From the NCBI GenBank assembly GCA_018716305.1, contig DVKB01000032.1:186001-250000 (forward strand): a stretch of 64,000 nt of DNA. Reading direction: 5' to 3'. The notes under the pieces are model-generated. The model had not been told where the DNA came from. It did not search any database and was given only the letters and a program-made list of their open reading frames with translations. Within the stretch, counting starts at the first letter, position 1. Each line of letters starts with the position of its first letter. This document shows positions 25,727 to 35,056 of this stretch, one piece after another. The position numbers and the translations under genes are program-made. This DNA is from Candidatus Scatomonas merdigallinarum. GTDB taxonomy: Bacteria > Bacillota > Clostridia > Lachnospirales > Lachnospiraceae.

Positions 25727-26149
25727 ATGTCAAGAACTGTGATTGCCGTAAAAACCAACGCCAGCCGGGACAGCGTGCTGCAGTATCTGTCCGTGGAGCT
25801 TCCACGGCTTGGCTACACGGACAGGAGTACCCCCACGGAACGGATCTGGAGCAAAAACGATGGGGTCATGGTCAAGGGCCAGCGCATCTCCGTAAATTTT
25901 CAGCCGGGGGAAGTTTATCTTTCCGCCTGGCTTCACGACGCCCTCCTGGGGGAATCCGATCTGCGGGGGATCGTGGCCAAGCCCATGAAGAGCCATCTGA
26001 AGCAGGTACTCGACCAGATAGCCGCAGGCATCGCGGCCCTCCCCGCAGCCCCCTTTGCCATCCCTCAGAACGTGATCTACTGCAGTGTCTGCGGAAATGC
26101 CTGCAAACCCGGCAGTTCCTTCTGCACCCGCTGCGGCAGCCGCCTGTAA
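25727..26149 (+). CDS. Uncharacterised protein with C-terminal zinc ribbon
   Basis: 140 residues with a strong AGGAGG ribosome binding site. The first 110 residues (SRTVIAVKTNASRDSVLQYLSVELPRLGYT...) match no family that I recognise; they look like one compact alpha/beta domain without signal peptide or membrane helix. The C-terminus YCSVCGNACKPGSSFCTRCGSRL is a double CxxC zinc ribbon of the type attached to many Firmicute proteins. It stands alone with its own promoter before typA. Confidence 0.75.
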   Translation: MSRTVIAVKTNASRDSVLQYLSVELPRLGYTDRSTPTERIWSKNDGVMVKGQRISVNFQPGEVYLSAWLHDALLGESDLRGIVAKPMKSHLKQVLDQIAAGIAALPAAPFAIPQNVIYCSVCGNACKPGSSFCTRCGSRL

Positions 26150-26182
26150 AGAATTTCAGGGCTACACAAATCCTCAAAAGTA

Positions 26183-26191
26183 TGCTATACT
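26183..26191 (+). promoter_or_regulatory. Extended -10 promoter of typA
   Basis: TGC followed by TATACT at 26186-26191; no good -35 box is seen, as often with extended -10 promoters. Confidence 0.5.
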
Positions 26192-26245
26192 CAAAATTCG
26201 TGAAATCATTTGTGGAACTTTGTGTGTTTTGAAAGGATTACTGTC

Positions 26246-28078
26246 ATGAGGATAAAGAGAGAAGATATTCGAAATGTCGCCATTATTGCGCATGTAGACC
26301 ACGGCAAGACCACTCTGGTGGACAGTCTGTTAAAACAGAGCGGCGTATTCCGTGAAAATCAGGAAGTTCAGGAACGGGTTATGGACTCCAATGACATTGA
26401 GCGGGAGCGGGGCATTACCATTCTGTCTAAAAACACAGCTGTGTTTTACAAGAATACGAAGATCAATATCATCGATACTCCCGGCCATGCGGATTTTGGC
26501 GGCGAGGTAGAGCGCGTGCTGAAAATGGTCAACGGTGTGATCCTGCTGGTAGACGCCTTTGAGGGTGCCATGCCCCAGACCAAATTTGTGCTGAAAAAAG
26601 CGCTGGAGCTGGATCTGAAGGTTATTGTCTGCATCAATAAAATCGACCGTCCGGAAGCCCGGCCCGCGGAAGTGGTGGACGAGGTTCTGGAACTGCTGAT
26701 GGATCTGGACGCCTCCGACGAGCAGCTGGACTGCCCCTTCCTGTACGCCTCCGCCAAACAGGGCTCCGCCGTGGCGGATCTGAATGACACTCCCAAAGAT
26801 ATGACGCCTCTGTTTGAGGCCATTCTGAAATATATCCCCGCTCCGGAGGGAGATCCCGAGGCAGGCACCCAGGTACTGATCAGCACCATTGACTATAATG
26901 AGTACGTAGGCCGCATCGGCGTAGGAAAAGTGGACAACGGAAAAATTGCTGTCAACCAGGAAGTACTGCTGATGAATCATCATGATCCGGACAAAAAGAA
27001 GAAAGTAAAGATCAGCAAACTTTACGAATTTGACGGTCTGAAGAAGGTGGAGGTAAACGAGGCCAACATCGGCGCCATCGTAGCCATCTCCGGCATCGCG
27101 GATATTCACATCGGAGATACCCTCTGCGATCCGGAGCATCCGGAACCCATTCCCTTCCAGAAAATTTCCGAGCCTACCATCTCCATGAATTTCATGGTCA
27201 ACGATTCGCCTCTGGCCGGCCAGGAGGGCAAGTACGTCACCTCCCGCCACATACGGGACCGGCTGTTCCGGGAACTGAATACGGATGTAAGCCTCAGAGT
27301 GGAGGAGACCGATTCCGCCGACTGTTTCAAGGTTTCCGGCCGGGGCGAACTGCACCTGTCCGTCCTGATCGAGAATATGCGCCGGGAAGGATATGAATTT
27401 GCTGTCAGCAAGGCGGAAGTCATCTATCACAGAGACGAGCGGGGCAAACTTCAGGAGCCTATGGAGCTGGCCTACATCGATGTCCCGGAAGAATTTTCCG
27501 GCACGGTCATCCAGAGGCTCAGCGAGAGACGGGGAGAACTTCAGGGCATGAGCCTGGGAAGCGACGGAAACTCCCGTCTGGAATTTTCCATTCCCGCCAG
27601 AGGCCTCATCGGATTCCGCGGAAACTTTCTCACTATGACCAAGGGCACCGGCATCCTCAACACCATCTTCGACGGATACGCTCCCTATAAAGGGGATATC
27701 CAGTACAGAAAGCAGGGCTCGCTGATTGCCTTTGAGTCCGGAGAATCCGTCACCTACGGCCTGTTTTCCGCTCAGCAGAGAGGAACTCTCTTCATCGGGC
27801 CCGGGGAAAAGGTCTACGGGGGCATGGTCATCGGGCAGAACGGAAAAGCCGAAGATATTGAGCTGAACGTCTGCAAAACCAAACATCTTACCAATACCCG
27901 TTCCTCCTCCGCGGATGAGGCTCTGACGCTGACTCCCCCTAAGATTCTTTCTCTGGAGGAGGCTCTGGAATTCATTGACAAAGATGAGCTTCTGGAAGTA
28001 ACTCCCAAGAGCCTGCGGATCCGGAAACGGATCCTGGATCCCAAGCTCAGAAAACGGGAAGCTATGAAAAACAGCTGA
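26246..28078 (+). CDS. typA: Ribosome-associated GTPase TypA/BipA
   Basis: 610 residues from ATG 26246, the usual length. The GTPase domain has G1 AHVDHGKTTL, G2 ERERGITI, G3 DTPGHADFGGE and G4 NKIDRPEA. EF-G-like domains II, III and V follow, with the BipA-specific C-terminal domain (TKHLTNTRSSSADEALTL). It binds the 70S ribosome and helps 50S assembly and stress adaptation. It is monocistronic and ends at a strong terminator. Confidence 0.97.
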   Translation: MRIKREDIRNVAIIAHVDHGKTTLVDSLLKQSGVFRENQEVQERVMDSNDIERERGITILSKNTAVFYKNTKINIIDTPGHADFGGEVERVLKMVNGVILLVDAFEGAMPQTKFVLKKALELDLKVIVCINKIDRPEARPAEVVDEVLELLMDLDASDEQLDCPFLYASAKQGSAVADLNDTPKDMTPLFEAILKYIPAPEGDPEAGTQVLISTIDYNEYVGRIGVGKVDNGKIAVNQEVLLMNHHDPDKKKKVKISKLYEFDGLKKVEVNEANIGAIVAISGIADIHIGDTLCDPEHPEPIPFQKISEPTISMNFMVNDSPLAGQEGKYVTSRHIRDRLFRELNTDVSLRVEETDSADCFKVSGRGELHLSVLIENMRREGYEFAVSKAEVIYHRDERGKLQEPMELAYIDVPEEFSGTVIQRLSERRGELQGMSLGSDGNSRLEFSIPARGLIGFRGNFLTMTKGTGILNTIFDGYAPYKGDIQYRKQGSLIAFESGESVTYGLFSAQQRGTLFIGPGEKVYGGMVIGQNGKAEDIELNVCKTKHLTNTRSSSADEALTLTPPKILSLEEALEFIDKDELLEVTPKSLRIRKRILDPKLRKREAMKNS

Positions 28079-28090
28079 TGGGTTATCCTG

Positions 28091-28130
28091 AAAAAACAGG
28101 GCGTACCTCGCGCGGTACGCCCTGTTTTTT
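28091..28130. terminator. Bidirectional terminator after typA
   Basis: AAAAAACAGGGCGTACC and GGTACGCCCTGTTTTTT form a 17-bp perfect stem, serving typA and the convergent deacetylase gene. Confidence 0.95.
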
Positions 28131-28172
28131 CACAATACACCCGGCCAACGGCTGCCGCTGCATCCAACGCGG

Positions 28173-29324
28173 CTACCGGTTTTTATCTGTCACTTTTCCA
28201 TTCTCTTTTTCATACTGGGTAAAGCCAAAATAGGTAACTCCCGGTTCCAGTTCATACCCGTTAGCTGCCGCCAGTTCCTCGATGGTCACAAACTGCCACC
28301 CCTGTGCCTGCAGTTCCGGGATCAGTTCCTCACAGGCCGCCACCGTAGTCTCATAGATATCATGCATGAGGATAATTTCTCCTCCCTCTATGCCGCCGCT
28401 GACTTCCTGAATAATCGCCTGAACATTCTGGCTGTCCCAATCCATGGAATCCACATTCCAGTAAATACAGGGTCTTCCTGTGTCCGCCGATAATTCCTTT
28501 GTGTATTCCCCGTAGGGGAAACGGATCACCTGAGCGCCCTCTCCTCCGTTATACTGAGCGATCTGCTCATCGGTCAGCGCGAACTGCTGACGGGCCGTCT
28601 CAGGTCCGGCTGTTTTCAGATTGGGATGGTCATAGGAATGGCTTCCGATGATGCAGCCCAGCTGTTTCATCCGGGGAATTGTCTCCGCCCCGTACTCCTT
28701 CACCTGCCGGCCCAGCATGAAAAAGGTTGCTCTGGCCCCGGTGGTTTCCAGCAGATCCAGCAGCCTTCCTGTATACCGGCCGGGACCGTCATCGAAGGTC
28801 AGTGCCAGAAGCCTGGAACTGTCCGCGTCCGGATCCAGGACGCCGTTTTCATCAAAGTAATATCCCTCTCCGGCAATGGCGGTCCAGCCGGTATCCCGGT
28901 ATCCCTCTTCATCAAAATGGTATCTCTGGCCGTCGATTTCCTCCCAGCCGCTCTGATAGGCGGTTTCATCGCCGCAGGCATACCACCAGCCTTTTTCGTC
29001 CTGCTGCCATCCGGGCACCGGCTGATTCGCCGTACGTCCGGCTGTCAGCAGAACTTTTCCGGCTCTTCCGGAACCGTCCGCTTTTTCGGGCGCCCGGACA
29101 TCCGCCGGAACCGGCGTGGAGGAGGGTGCTGGTGTTTCTTTTGCTTCTTTTGTTTCCTCTGTCTCTATCTGCTCCCGGGGTCTTTCCGCCGGCCGGGCCA
29201 GGCTCCAGCTCACTCCTGTCTGAACCAGCAAAACCGCCAGACAGACCGCTGTTGCCGCGGCACGATATATTTTTTCCGCCCGTTTCCAGGCACGGGCCTG
29301 CCTTCTGGTGGATTGCCCTTTCAT
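28173..29324 (-). CDS. Polysaccharide (peptidoglycan/chitin) deacetylase with wall-binding repeats
   Basis: 383 residues. An N-terminal signal anchor (about 17-42) is followed by a Glu/Thr/Pro-rich linker, then two to three choline-binding-type repeats (GWQQDEKGWWYACG, GWEEIDGQRYHFDEEG, GWTAIAGEGYYFDENG; about 105-165). The NodB domain has TFDDGPG, SHSYDHPN, RFPYGE and ILMHD, giving the catalytic Asp, the metal-binding Asp-His-His set and the C-terminal His. It likely removes acetyl groups from wall glycan outside the membrane. Its neighbours are envelope proteins on the same strand. Confidence 0.9.
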   Translation of the reverse strand: MKGQSTRRQARAWKRAEKIYRAAATAVCLAVLLVQTGVSWSLARPAERPREQIETEETKEAKETPAPSSTPVPADVRAPEKADGSGRAGKVLLTAGRTANQPVPGWQQDEKGWWYACGDETAYQSGWEEIDGQRYHFDEEGYRDTGWTAIAGEGYYFDENGVLDPDADSSRLLALTFDDGPGRYTGRLLDLLETTGARATFFMLGRQVKEYGAETIPRMKQLGCIIGSHSYDHPNLKTAGPETARQQFALTDEQIAQYNGGEGAQVIRFPYGEYTKELSADTGRPCIYWNVDSMDWDSQNVQAIIQEVSGGIEGGEIILMHDIYETTVAACEELIPELQAQGWQFVTIEELAAANGYELEPGVTYFGFTQYEKENGKVTDKNR

Positions 29325-29343
29325 CTTCTGTTCCTCTGTTTTT

Positions 29344-30585
29344 CTAATGAATCAATTCCTGAAACTGGGGATTGCAGATTTTCCAGACACCGTCCTCCAT
29401 CCGGAAGCATACGGGTTCCGGCCATTCCCGCTCCCCTCCCGCTTCCCTGGGTAGACCGCTGCCGGAACCGCTGGTAACCGCCACAGTGCCCCTGAGATTC
29501 AGAATCACATCTCCCGGACGGGAATCATAATATGTATCCGCCGGGGCGCTCTCCGCCTGCAGATCGGAAATCTCTACGGAAATCGTTCCATAACCGTCCT
29601 TTGCGTCGTAGATTCCCTCCTGCACATCCTGGAACTCTTCCTCCAGGCTTCCCTGTTCCAGGGCTTCCCCTGCAAAATACTGTTCCAGGCCGCTGAAACT
29701 GCCTCCATTCATGGCAGCGCTGAAATAGGCCTGTCCCGCTTCTCCGTAAAGCTGCAGCAGAGTATCTACGGTATCCTGATCCGGCTGCAGGCAGATATCC
29801 GAGAAGTCAAATTCCGCAGCATTGCCGCTGTATTCCACCAGCCGGGTCCAGGTCTCCATGCCTTCCTGAACCAGCTGAATCTGATAGCCTCCATAAAACA
29901 GGTTGGGAAGCAGATAGGTGTCGTAAGTCTCCTCCCCCTCGGTCTTCTGAAGCGTATCCCGGCCGATCTCCTCTCCGTTCAGAATCAGCGACGCCTGCTT
30001 CGGAACCCGGATTTCCACATCCTCTCCGTACAGATTGGAGGGAAGGATTTTCCATTCGTCAAAGAAAAACCATTTTTTCCCCGCGGATACCGCTGTGAGA
30101 AGGCTGCTTTTCGTATCTCCTCCGCTTCTGTACCGCAGTTCCAGATGAACCTCCCCGGAGGGGGCGCCGGCTTCCGGATTCAGCTGTCCCGTATAAAGAT
30201 TCTTCCCGCCAGAGAGCTCCTCCACCGACACCTGATCCATCTGTGTATCCGGCGCGGCTTCCCGGGCCGCGATGTATTCCTCCCGGGACAGACCGGTTTC
30301 CTCGTCTATCAGGAGGCAGTCATAGGCCTCTCCCCAGTTTCCCTCTTCCAGGGCCTTTGCGTAAATCTCCGCCGTATGTCCGGCGCTGAAGCGTTCCCGG
30401 CAGACTTTCCAGCCCAGAACAATTCCCGCCGCGGCCAGGGCGATTTCTCCTATCAGCACCCAGTGCACCGGACGCAGGCGAAACCCGGGCTTTTTCCCGG
30501 CAGCAGCCGGTTCCAGCGGCGCTCCGCAGTACTGGCAGAATTTCTGCCCGTCCCTGTTCTCTTTCCCGCAATTTGTGCAAAACAT
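29344..30585 (-). CDS. Zinc-ribbon membrane protein with extracellular domain (TcaA-like layout)
   Basis: 413 residues from ATG 30585, which has GGAGGGGG upstream. The N-terminus MFCTNCGKENRDGQKFCQYCG is a cytoplasmic zinc ribbon; one membrane helix follows (about 42-65), then a large extracellular part with NTF2-like character. This layout (zinc ribbon, one helix, exported domains) resembles the TcaA/YvbJ group found in the cell-envelope stress context. It sits between a YARHG protein and a wall deacetylase on the same strand. Function is not established. Confidence 0.7.
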   Translation of the reverse strand: MFCTNCGKENRDGQKFCQYCGAPLEPAAAGKKPGFRLRPVHWVLIGEIALAAAGIVLGWKVCRERFSAGHTAEIYAKALEEGNWGEAYDCLLIDEETGLSREEYIAAREAAPDTQMDQVSVEELSGGKNLYTGQLNPEAGAPSGEVHLELRYRSGGDTKSSLLTAVSAGKKWFFFDEWKILPSNLYGEDVEIRVPKQASLILNGEEIGRDTLQKTEGEETYDTYLLPNLFYGGYQIQLVQEGMETWTRLVEYSGNAAEFDFSDICLQPDQDTVDTLLQLYGEAGQAYFSAAMNGGSFSGLEQYFAGEALEQGSLEEEFQDVQEGIYDAKDGYGTISVEISDLQAESAPADTYYDSRPGDVILNLRGTVAVTSGSGSGLPREAGGEREWPEPVCFRMEDGVWKICNPQFQELIH

Positions 30586-30602
30586 CTGTTTATCCCCCTC
30601 CG

Positions 30603-31229
30603 TCAGCCCCAATTACGGGCGTTCTGAAACGCGATCAGCGCGTCCACATTGGCATTTTCAATCTCGCTGAACTGCCTGCGCACTTCCTCCTGGCTGTCGA
30701 TCTTCGGCAGCTTCACATACCAGGATTTACTGTTGAAATACGCGTAGTTCTCCGCATTTTTATCCTGGTGGAACAGGTAGCCGTGCCGCGCGTAAATTTC
30801 ATTGATGGCTCTCTGAGCTGTCTCCTTGCTGGTCAGCTTCCGGTTCATCTCCTCCTGGGTCAAAAGTCTGGTAGAACTCTGTGGAAATACAAAATCACTG
30901 TCCGGCATTCCCGGCACTGTCTCGGAACTGTTCCCCGGCGACGTCACGGAAGGGGTGGGCGCCAGGGTAGGGGTGGGTTCATACTTGGCGGAACTGCCGC
31001 CCTGCGCATCGGTTCCCGCGTTGGCCCGGATAATGCCGGAATAGGAGGCGGACCGTGAAAGCTCCTGGTAGGTTCGGGAATTATCCTCAAAATCTTCAGC
31101 GATCAAGGTCTCCGCTCCGCCGGCCTTGCCGCCGCTTTCCGGATCGATCAGGATAAAAGCAATCCCTGCCGCCAGAGCCGCGTCCACCAGACCAATAAGC
31201 ACTGCCAGTACCAGTGGTAGTTTCTTCAT
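30603..31229 (-). CDS. Membrane-anchored YARHG-domain protein
   Basis: 208 residues from ATG 31229 (AAAGGAG upstream). One N-terminal membrane helix (KKLPLVLAVLIGLVDAALAAG) is followed by a low-complexity Pro/Thr/Ser linker (about 85-125). The C-terminal domain contains INEIYARHGYLF and a terminal ENANVDALIAFQNAR, the extracellular YARHG domain. The domain has no known biochemical role. It ends 17 bp before the zinc-ribbon gene and probably shares its transcript. Confidence 0.8.
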   Translation of the reverse strand: MKKLPLVLAVLIGLVDAALAAGIAFILIDPESGGKAGGAETLIAEDFEDNSRTYQELSRSASYSGIIRANAGTDAQGGSSAKYEPTPTLAPTPSVTSPGNSSETVPGMPDSDFVFPQSSTRLLTQEEMNRKLTSKETAQRAINEIYARHGYLFHQDKNAENYAYFNSKSWYVKLPKIDSQEEVRRQFSEIENANVDALIAFQNARNWG

Positions 31230-31251
31230 CCCTTTCTCCTTTCCTGCCAAA

Positions 31252-31281
31252 GAAGGCCATTGCATTTCTGCAACAGCCTTC
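31252..31281 (-). terminator. rpoC terminator
   Basis: GAAGGC..TTGCA and TGCAA..GCCTTC form a stem-loop with a GAAA loop, followed on the minus strand by TTTGG, nine bases past the rpoC stop. Confidence 0.65.
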
Positions 31282-31289
31282 CCTGTGTT

Positions 31290-34200
31290 TTATTCTTCCT
31301 CTTCAGGGGCATCGGAATCTTCTTCCGGTTCTTCCTCCGGCTCCTCAGAAATATCTTCATCCAGCTCAAGGATCTCATCCTCTTCTGCGCCCTCTGAGTC
31401 TTCAGAGATGTCTGCCTCTTCTTCTGTCTCTTCTTCCATCTCCTCTTCCTCCGGCATATCCGAGTCCAGACGGATGCTGCTGTAGCATTTCATTCCGGTA
31501 CCCGCCGGGATCAGCTTACCGATCAGCACGTTCTCTTTCAGACCGATCAGGTGATCGACTTTGCCCTTGATGGCTGCTTCTGTCAGAACCTTGGTGGTCT
31601 CCTGGAAGGAAGCCGCGGACAGGAAGGAATCCGTTGCCAGAGAGGCTTTGGTAATACCCAGAAGGATTTGTTTGCCCTCCGCGGGCTGCTTGCCCTCCGC
31701 TTCCATCTGCTTGTTGACATCCTCGTAATCCAGCACGTTCACCATGGTGCCCGGCAGGAAATCCGTGTCTCCGCTTTCCTCGATGCGGACCTTTTTCAGC
31801 ATCTGGCGCACAATCACCTCGATGTGCTTGTCGCTGATCTCAACGCCCTGGAGGCGGTACACTCTCTGTACCTCCCGGAGCATGTAGTTCTGCACGTCCC
31901 GAACACCCTTGATCCGCAGGATATCGTGGGGATTCACGCTTCCTTCCGTGAGCTCATCGCCGGCCTCCAGAACCGCTCCGTCCTGGATCTTGATCCGGGA
32001 ACCGTAGGGAATCAGGTAAGTCTTGGAAACTCCTTCCTCCTCATCGGTGACGATAATCTCACGCTTCTTCTTAGTATCCTTGATGGCGGCCACGCCCTTG
32101 ATCTCCGTGATGATGGCAAGACCCTTGGGCTTCCGGGCCTCGAAAAGCTCCTCCACACGGGGAAGACCCTGGGTGATATCACCGCCGGCCACGCCGCCGG
32201 TGTGGAAGGTACGCATGGTCAGCTGGGTACCCGGCTCACCAATGGACTGGGCCGCGATGATACCTACAGACTCTCCTACCTGCACCGCCTCGCCGGTAGC
32301 CATGTTGGCTCCATAGCACTTGGCGCAGATACCGATCCGGGAACGGCAGGTAAGGATGGTACGGATCTTGACTTTCTCCAGAGGATTGCCATTCTCGTCC
32401 ACGCCCTCCTGAATCACCCTGGCTGCCCGCTTGGGGGTAATCATATGGTTGGCCTTCACGATTACATTGCCGTCTTTGTCTGTAATGGTCTCGGCGGCGA
32501 ATCTTCCGGTAATACGCTCCTGCAAAGATTCGATCTCCTCCTTGCCGTCAGCGAACTGCTGTACATACATGCCCGGAATCTCCTCGCCTTCCGCCCGGCA
32601 GTCGATCTCCCGGATAATCAGATCCTGGGAAACATCTACCATTCGCCGGGTCAGATAACCGGAGTCGGCGGTACGCAGAGCCGTATCGGACAGACCTTTT
32701 CTGGCTCCGTGGGCGGACATGAAGTACTCCAGTACGTCCAGACCCTCACGGAAGTTGGACTTGATGGGCAGCTCAATGGTGTGTCCGGTGGTATCCGCCA
32801 TCAGCCCCCGCATGCCGGCCAGCTGCTTAATCTGCTTATCGGAACCACGGGCTCCGGAGTCAGCCATCATGAAAATATTGTTGTATTTATCCAGACCGGA
32901 AAGCAGGGCGTGGGTCAGCTCATCGTCCGTCTCTTTCCAGGTCTCCACTACCTCTTTGTAGCGCTCCTCGTCAGTAATCAGGCCGCGCTTGTAGTTTCTG
33001 GTGATCCTATCCACCGTATCCTGGGCTCTGGCAATCAGCTCCGGCTTCTGGGGCGGCACGGTCATATCGGAAATCGATACGGTCATGGCCGCTCTGGTGG
33101 AATATTTGTAGCCCATGGATTTAATATCATCCAGCACCTCGGCGGTCTTGGTGGCGCCATGGGTGTTGATGACTTTCTCCAGGATCTGCTTCAGCTGCTT
33201 TTTAGCTACCAGGAAGTCCACCTCCAGTTTCAGCTCGTTGCCGGGAATGCTCCGGTCCACGTAGCCCAGATCCTGGGGCAGGATCTCGTTAAAGAGAAAT
33301 CTTCCCAGGGTAGAGGTAACTGTCTCTGTCAGGGGATTTCCCTGGGGATCCGTTCCCTGGCGGCGCACATGAATGCTGGACTGCAGGGTAATATAGCCGT
33401 TTTCGTATGCCAGAATGGCTTCATTTACGCTCTTGTAATATCCGCCCTCACCCTTGGCCCCCGGTCTCTCCTGGGTCAGGTAATAGATGCCAAGCACCAT
33501 ATCCTGAGAAGGCACCGCCACCGGTCCTCCGTCGGAAGGCTTCAGCAGGTTGTTGGGAGACAGCAGCATAAAACGGCACTCGGCCTGGGCTTCCACAGAC
33601 AGGGGAAGATGCACAGCCATCTGGTCTCCGTCGAAGTCCGCGTTGAAGGCGGTACATACCAGGGGGTGCAGCTTGATTGCCTTTCCTTCTACCAGAATGG
33701 GCTCAAAGGCCTGAATGCCCAGACGGTGCAGGGTAGGAGCGCGGTTCAGCATGACCGGATGCTCTTTGATCACATCCTCCAGCACGTCCCAAACCTCCGG
33801 CTGCAGCTTCTCCACCATCTTTTTGGCGTTTTTAATATTGTGGGCGGTGCCGTTGGCCACCAGCTCCTTCATAACGAAGGGCTTGAACAGCTCAATGGCC
33901 ATCTCTTTGGGCAGACCGCACTGGTAGATCTTCAGCTCCGGTCCCACCACGATAACGGAACGTCCGGAATAGTCCACTCGCTTGCCCAGCAGGTTCTGAC
34001 GGAACCGGCCGGACTTACCCTTCAGCATGTCAGACAGGGACTTCAGCGCCCGGTTTCCGGGTCCTGTCACAGGACGGCCCCGGCGTCCGTTGTCGATGAG
34101 GGCGTCCACCGCCTCCTGGAGCATACGCTTCTCATTGCGGACAATAATATCCGGAGCGCCCAGCTCCAGCAGTCTCTTCAGACGGTTGTTCCGGTTAATG

Positions 34201-35009
34201 ATTCTTCTGTACAGATCGTTCAGGTCGGAGGTGGCGAACCGTCCGCCGTCCAGCTGCACCATGGGGCGCAGATCCGGCGGGATCACCGGGATGGCGTCCA
34301 TGATCATCCACTCCGGACGGTTTCCGGACTCCCGGAATGCCTCCACTACTTCCATTCTCTTGATGATTCTGGCCCGCTTCTGGCCGGTGGCCTCCTTCAG
34401 AGCGGCGCGCAGTTCCTCGGACTCTTTCTCCAGATCAATGGCGCAGAGCAGTTCCTTGATAGCCTCTGCCCCCATCCCTACCCGGAAGGCGTCCCCGTAC
34501 TGTTCTCTGGCATCCTGGTATTCCTTCTCAGAGAGAACCTGCTTATACTGCAGTCTGGTGTCTCCGCCGTCCAGCACAATGTAGCTGGCAAAGTAGAGCA
34601 CTTTCTCCAGGGTTCTCGGGGAAAGGTCCAGGATCAGGCCCATCCGGGAGGGGATTCCCTTAAAGTACCAGATATGGGAAACCGGAGCAGCCAGTTCGAT
34701 ATGTCCCATCCGCTCCCGGCGAACGGAAGCCTTGGTGACTTCCACGCCGCAGCGGTCGCAGATCACGCCTTTGTAGCGGATCTTTTTATATTTTCCACAG
34801 TGACACTCCCAGTCCTTGGAAGGCCCGAAGATCCTCTCGCAGAACAGACCGTCTTTTTCCGGCTTCAGAGTTCTGTAGTTGATAGTCTCCGGCTTTTTTA
34901 CCTCCCCGTGGGACCACTCCCGGATCTTTTCCGGGGAAGCCAGGCCGATCTTGATGGCGTCAAAGGTCATGGGCTGGTAAGTCGTTTCTTTATTTACTGT
35001 TTCTGGCAT
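31290..35009 (-). CDS. rpoC: DNA-directed RNA polymerase subunit beta'
   Basis: 1239 residues from ATG 35009 (AAAGGGG upstream). The zinc-binding [20 protein letters not shown] is at the N-terminus, the active-site [12 protein letters not shown] near 450, and the trigger loop/bridge-helix region further on ([21 protein letters not shown]). The C-terminal 55 residues are almost entirely Glu/Asp/Ser. It forms the catalytic core of RNA polymerase with RpoB. It is 47 bp downstream of rpoB in one operon. Confidence 0.98.
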   Translation of the reverse strand: MPETVNKETTYQPMTFDAIKIGLASPEKIREWSHGEVKKPETINYRTLKPEKDGLFCERIFGPSKDWECHCGKYKKIRYKGVICDRCGVEVTKASVRRERMGHIELAAPVSHIWYFKGIPSRMGLILDLSPRTLEKVLYFASYIVLDGGDTRLQYKQVLSEKEYQDAREQYGDAFRVGMGAEAIKELLCAIDLEKESEELRAALKEATGQKRARIIKRMEVVEAFRESGNRPEWMIMDAIPVIPPDLRPMVQLDGGRFATSDLNDLYRRIINRNNRLKRLLELGAPDIIVRNEKRMLQEAVDALIDNGRRGRPVTGPGNRALKSLSDMLKGKSGRFRQNLLGKRVDYSGRSVIVVGPELKIYQCGLPKEMAIELFKPFVMKELVANGTAHNIKNAKKMVEKLQPEVWDVLEDVIKEHPVMLNRAPTLHRLGIQAFEPILVEGKAIKLHPLVCTAFNADFDGDQMAVHLPLSVEAQAECRFMLLSPNNLLKPSDGGPVAVPSQDMVLGIYYLTQERPGAKGEGGYYKSVNEAILAYENGYITLQSSIHVRRQGTDPQGNPLTETVTSTLGRFLFNEILPQDLGYVDRSIPGNELKLEVDFLVAKKQLKQILEKVINTHGATKTAEVLDDIKSMGYKYSTRAAMTVSISDMTVPPQKPELIARAQDTVDRITRNYKRGLITDEERYKEVVETWKETDDELTHALLSGLDKYNNIFMMADSGARGSDKQIKQLAGMRGLMADTTGHTIELPIKSNFREGLDVLEYFMSAHGARKGLSDTALRTADSGYLTRRMVDVSQDLIIREIDCRAEGEEIPGMYVQQFADGKEEIESLQERITGRFAAETITDKDGNVIVKANHMITPKRAARVIQEGVDENGNPLEKVKIRTILTCRSRIGICAKCYGANMATGEAVQVGESVGIIAAQSIGEPGTQLTMRTFHTGGVAGGDITQGLPRVEELFEARKPKGLAIITEIKGVAAIKDTKKKREIIVTDEEEGVSKTYLIPYGSRIKIQDGAVLEAGDELTEGSVNPHDILRIKGVRDVQNYMLREVQRVYRLQGVEISDKHIEVIVRQMLKKVRIEESGDTDFLPGTMVNVLDYEDVNKQMEAEGKQPAEGKQILLGITKASLATDSFLSAASFQETTKVLTEAAIKGKVDHLIGLKENVLIGKLIPAGTGMKCYSSIRLDSDMPEEEEMEEETEEEADISEDSEGAEEDEILELDEDISEEPEEEPEEDSDAPEEEE

Positions 35010-35056
35010 TTGATTACCCCTTTCCATTCGATGTATCACGTACCTCCGGTTTGTTT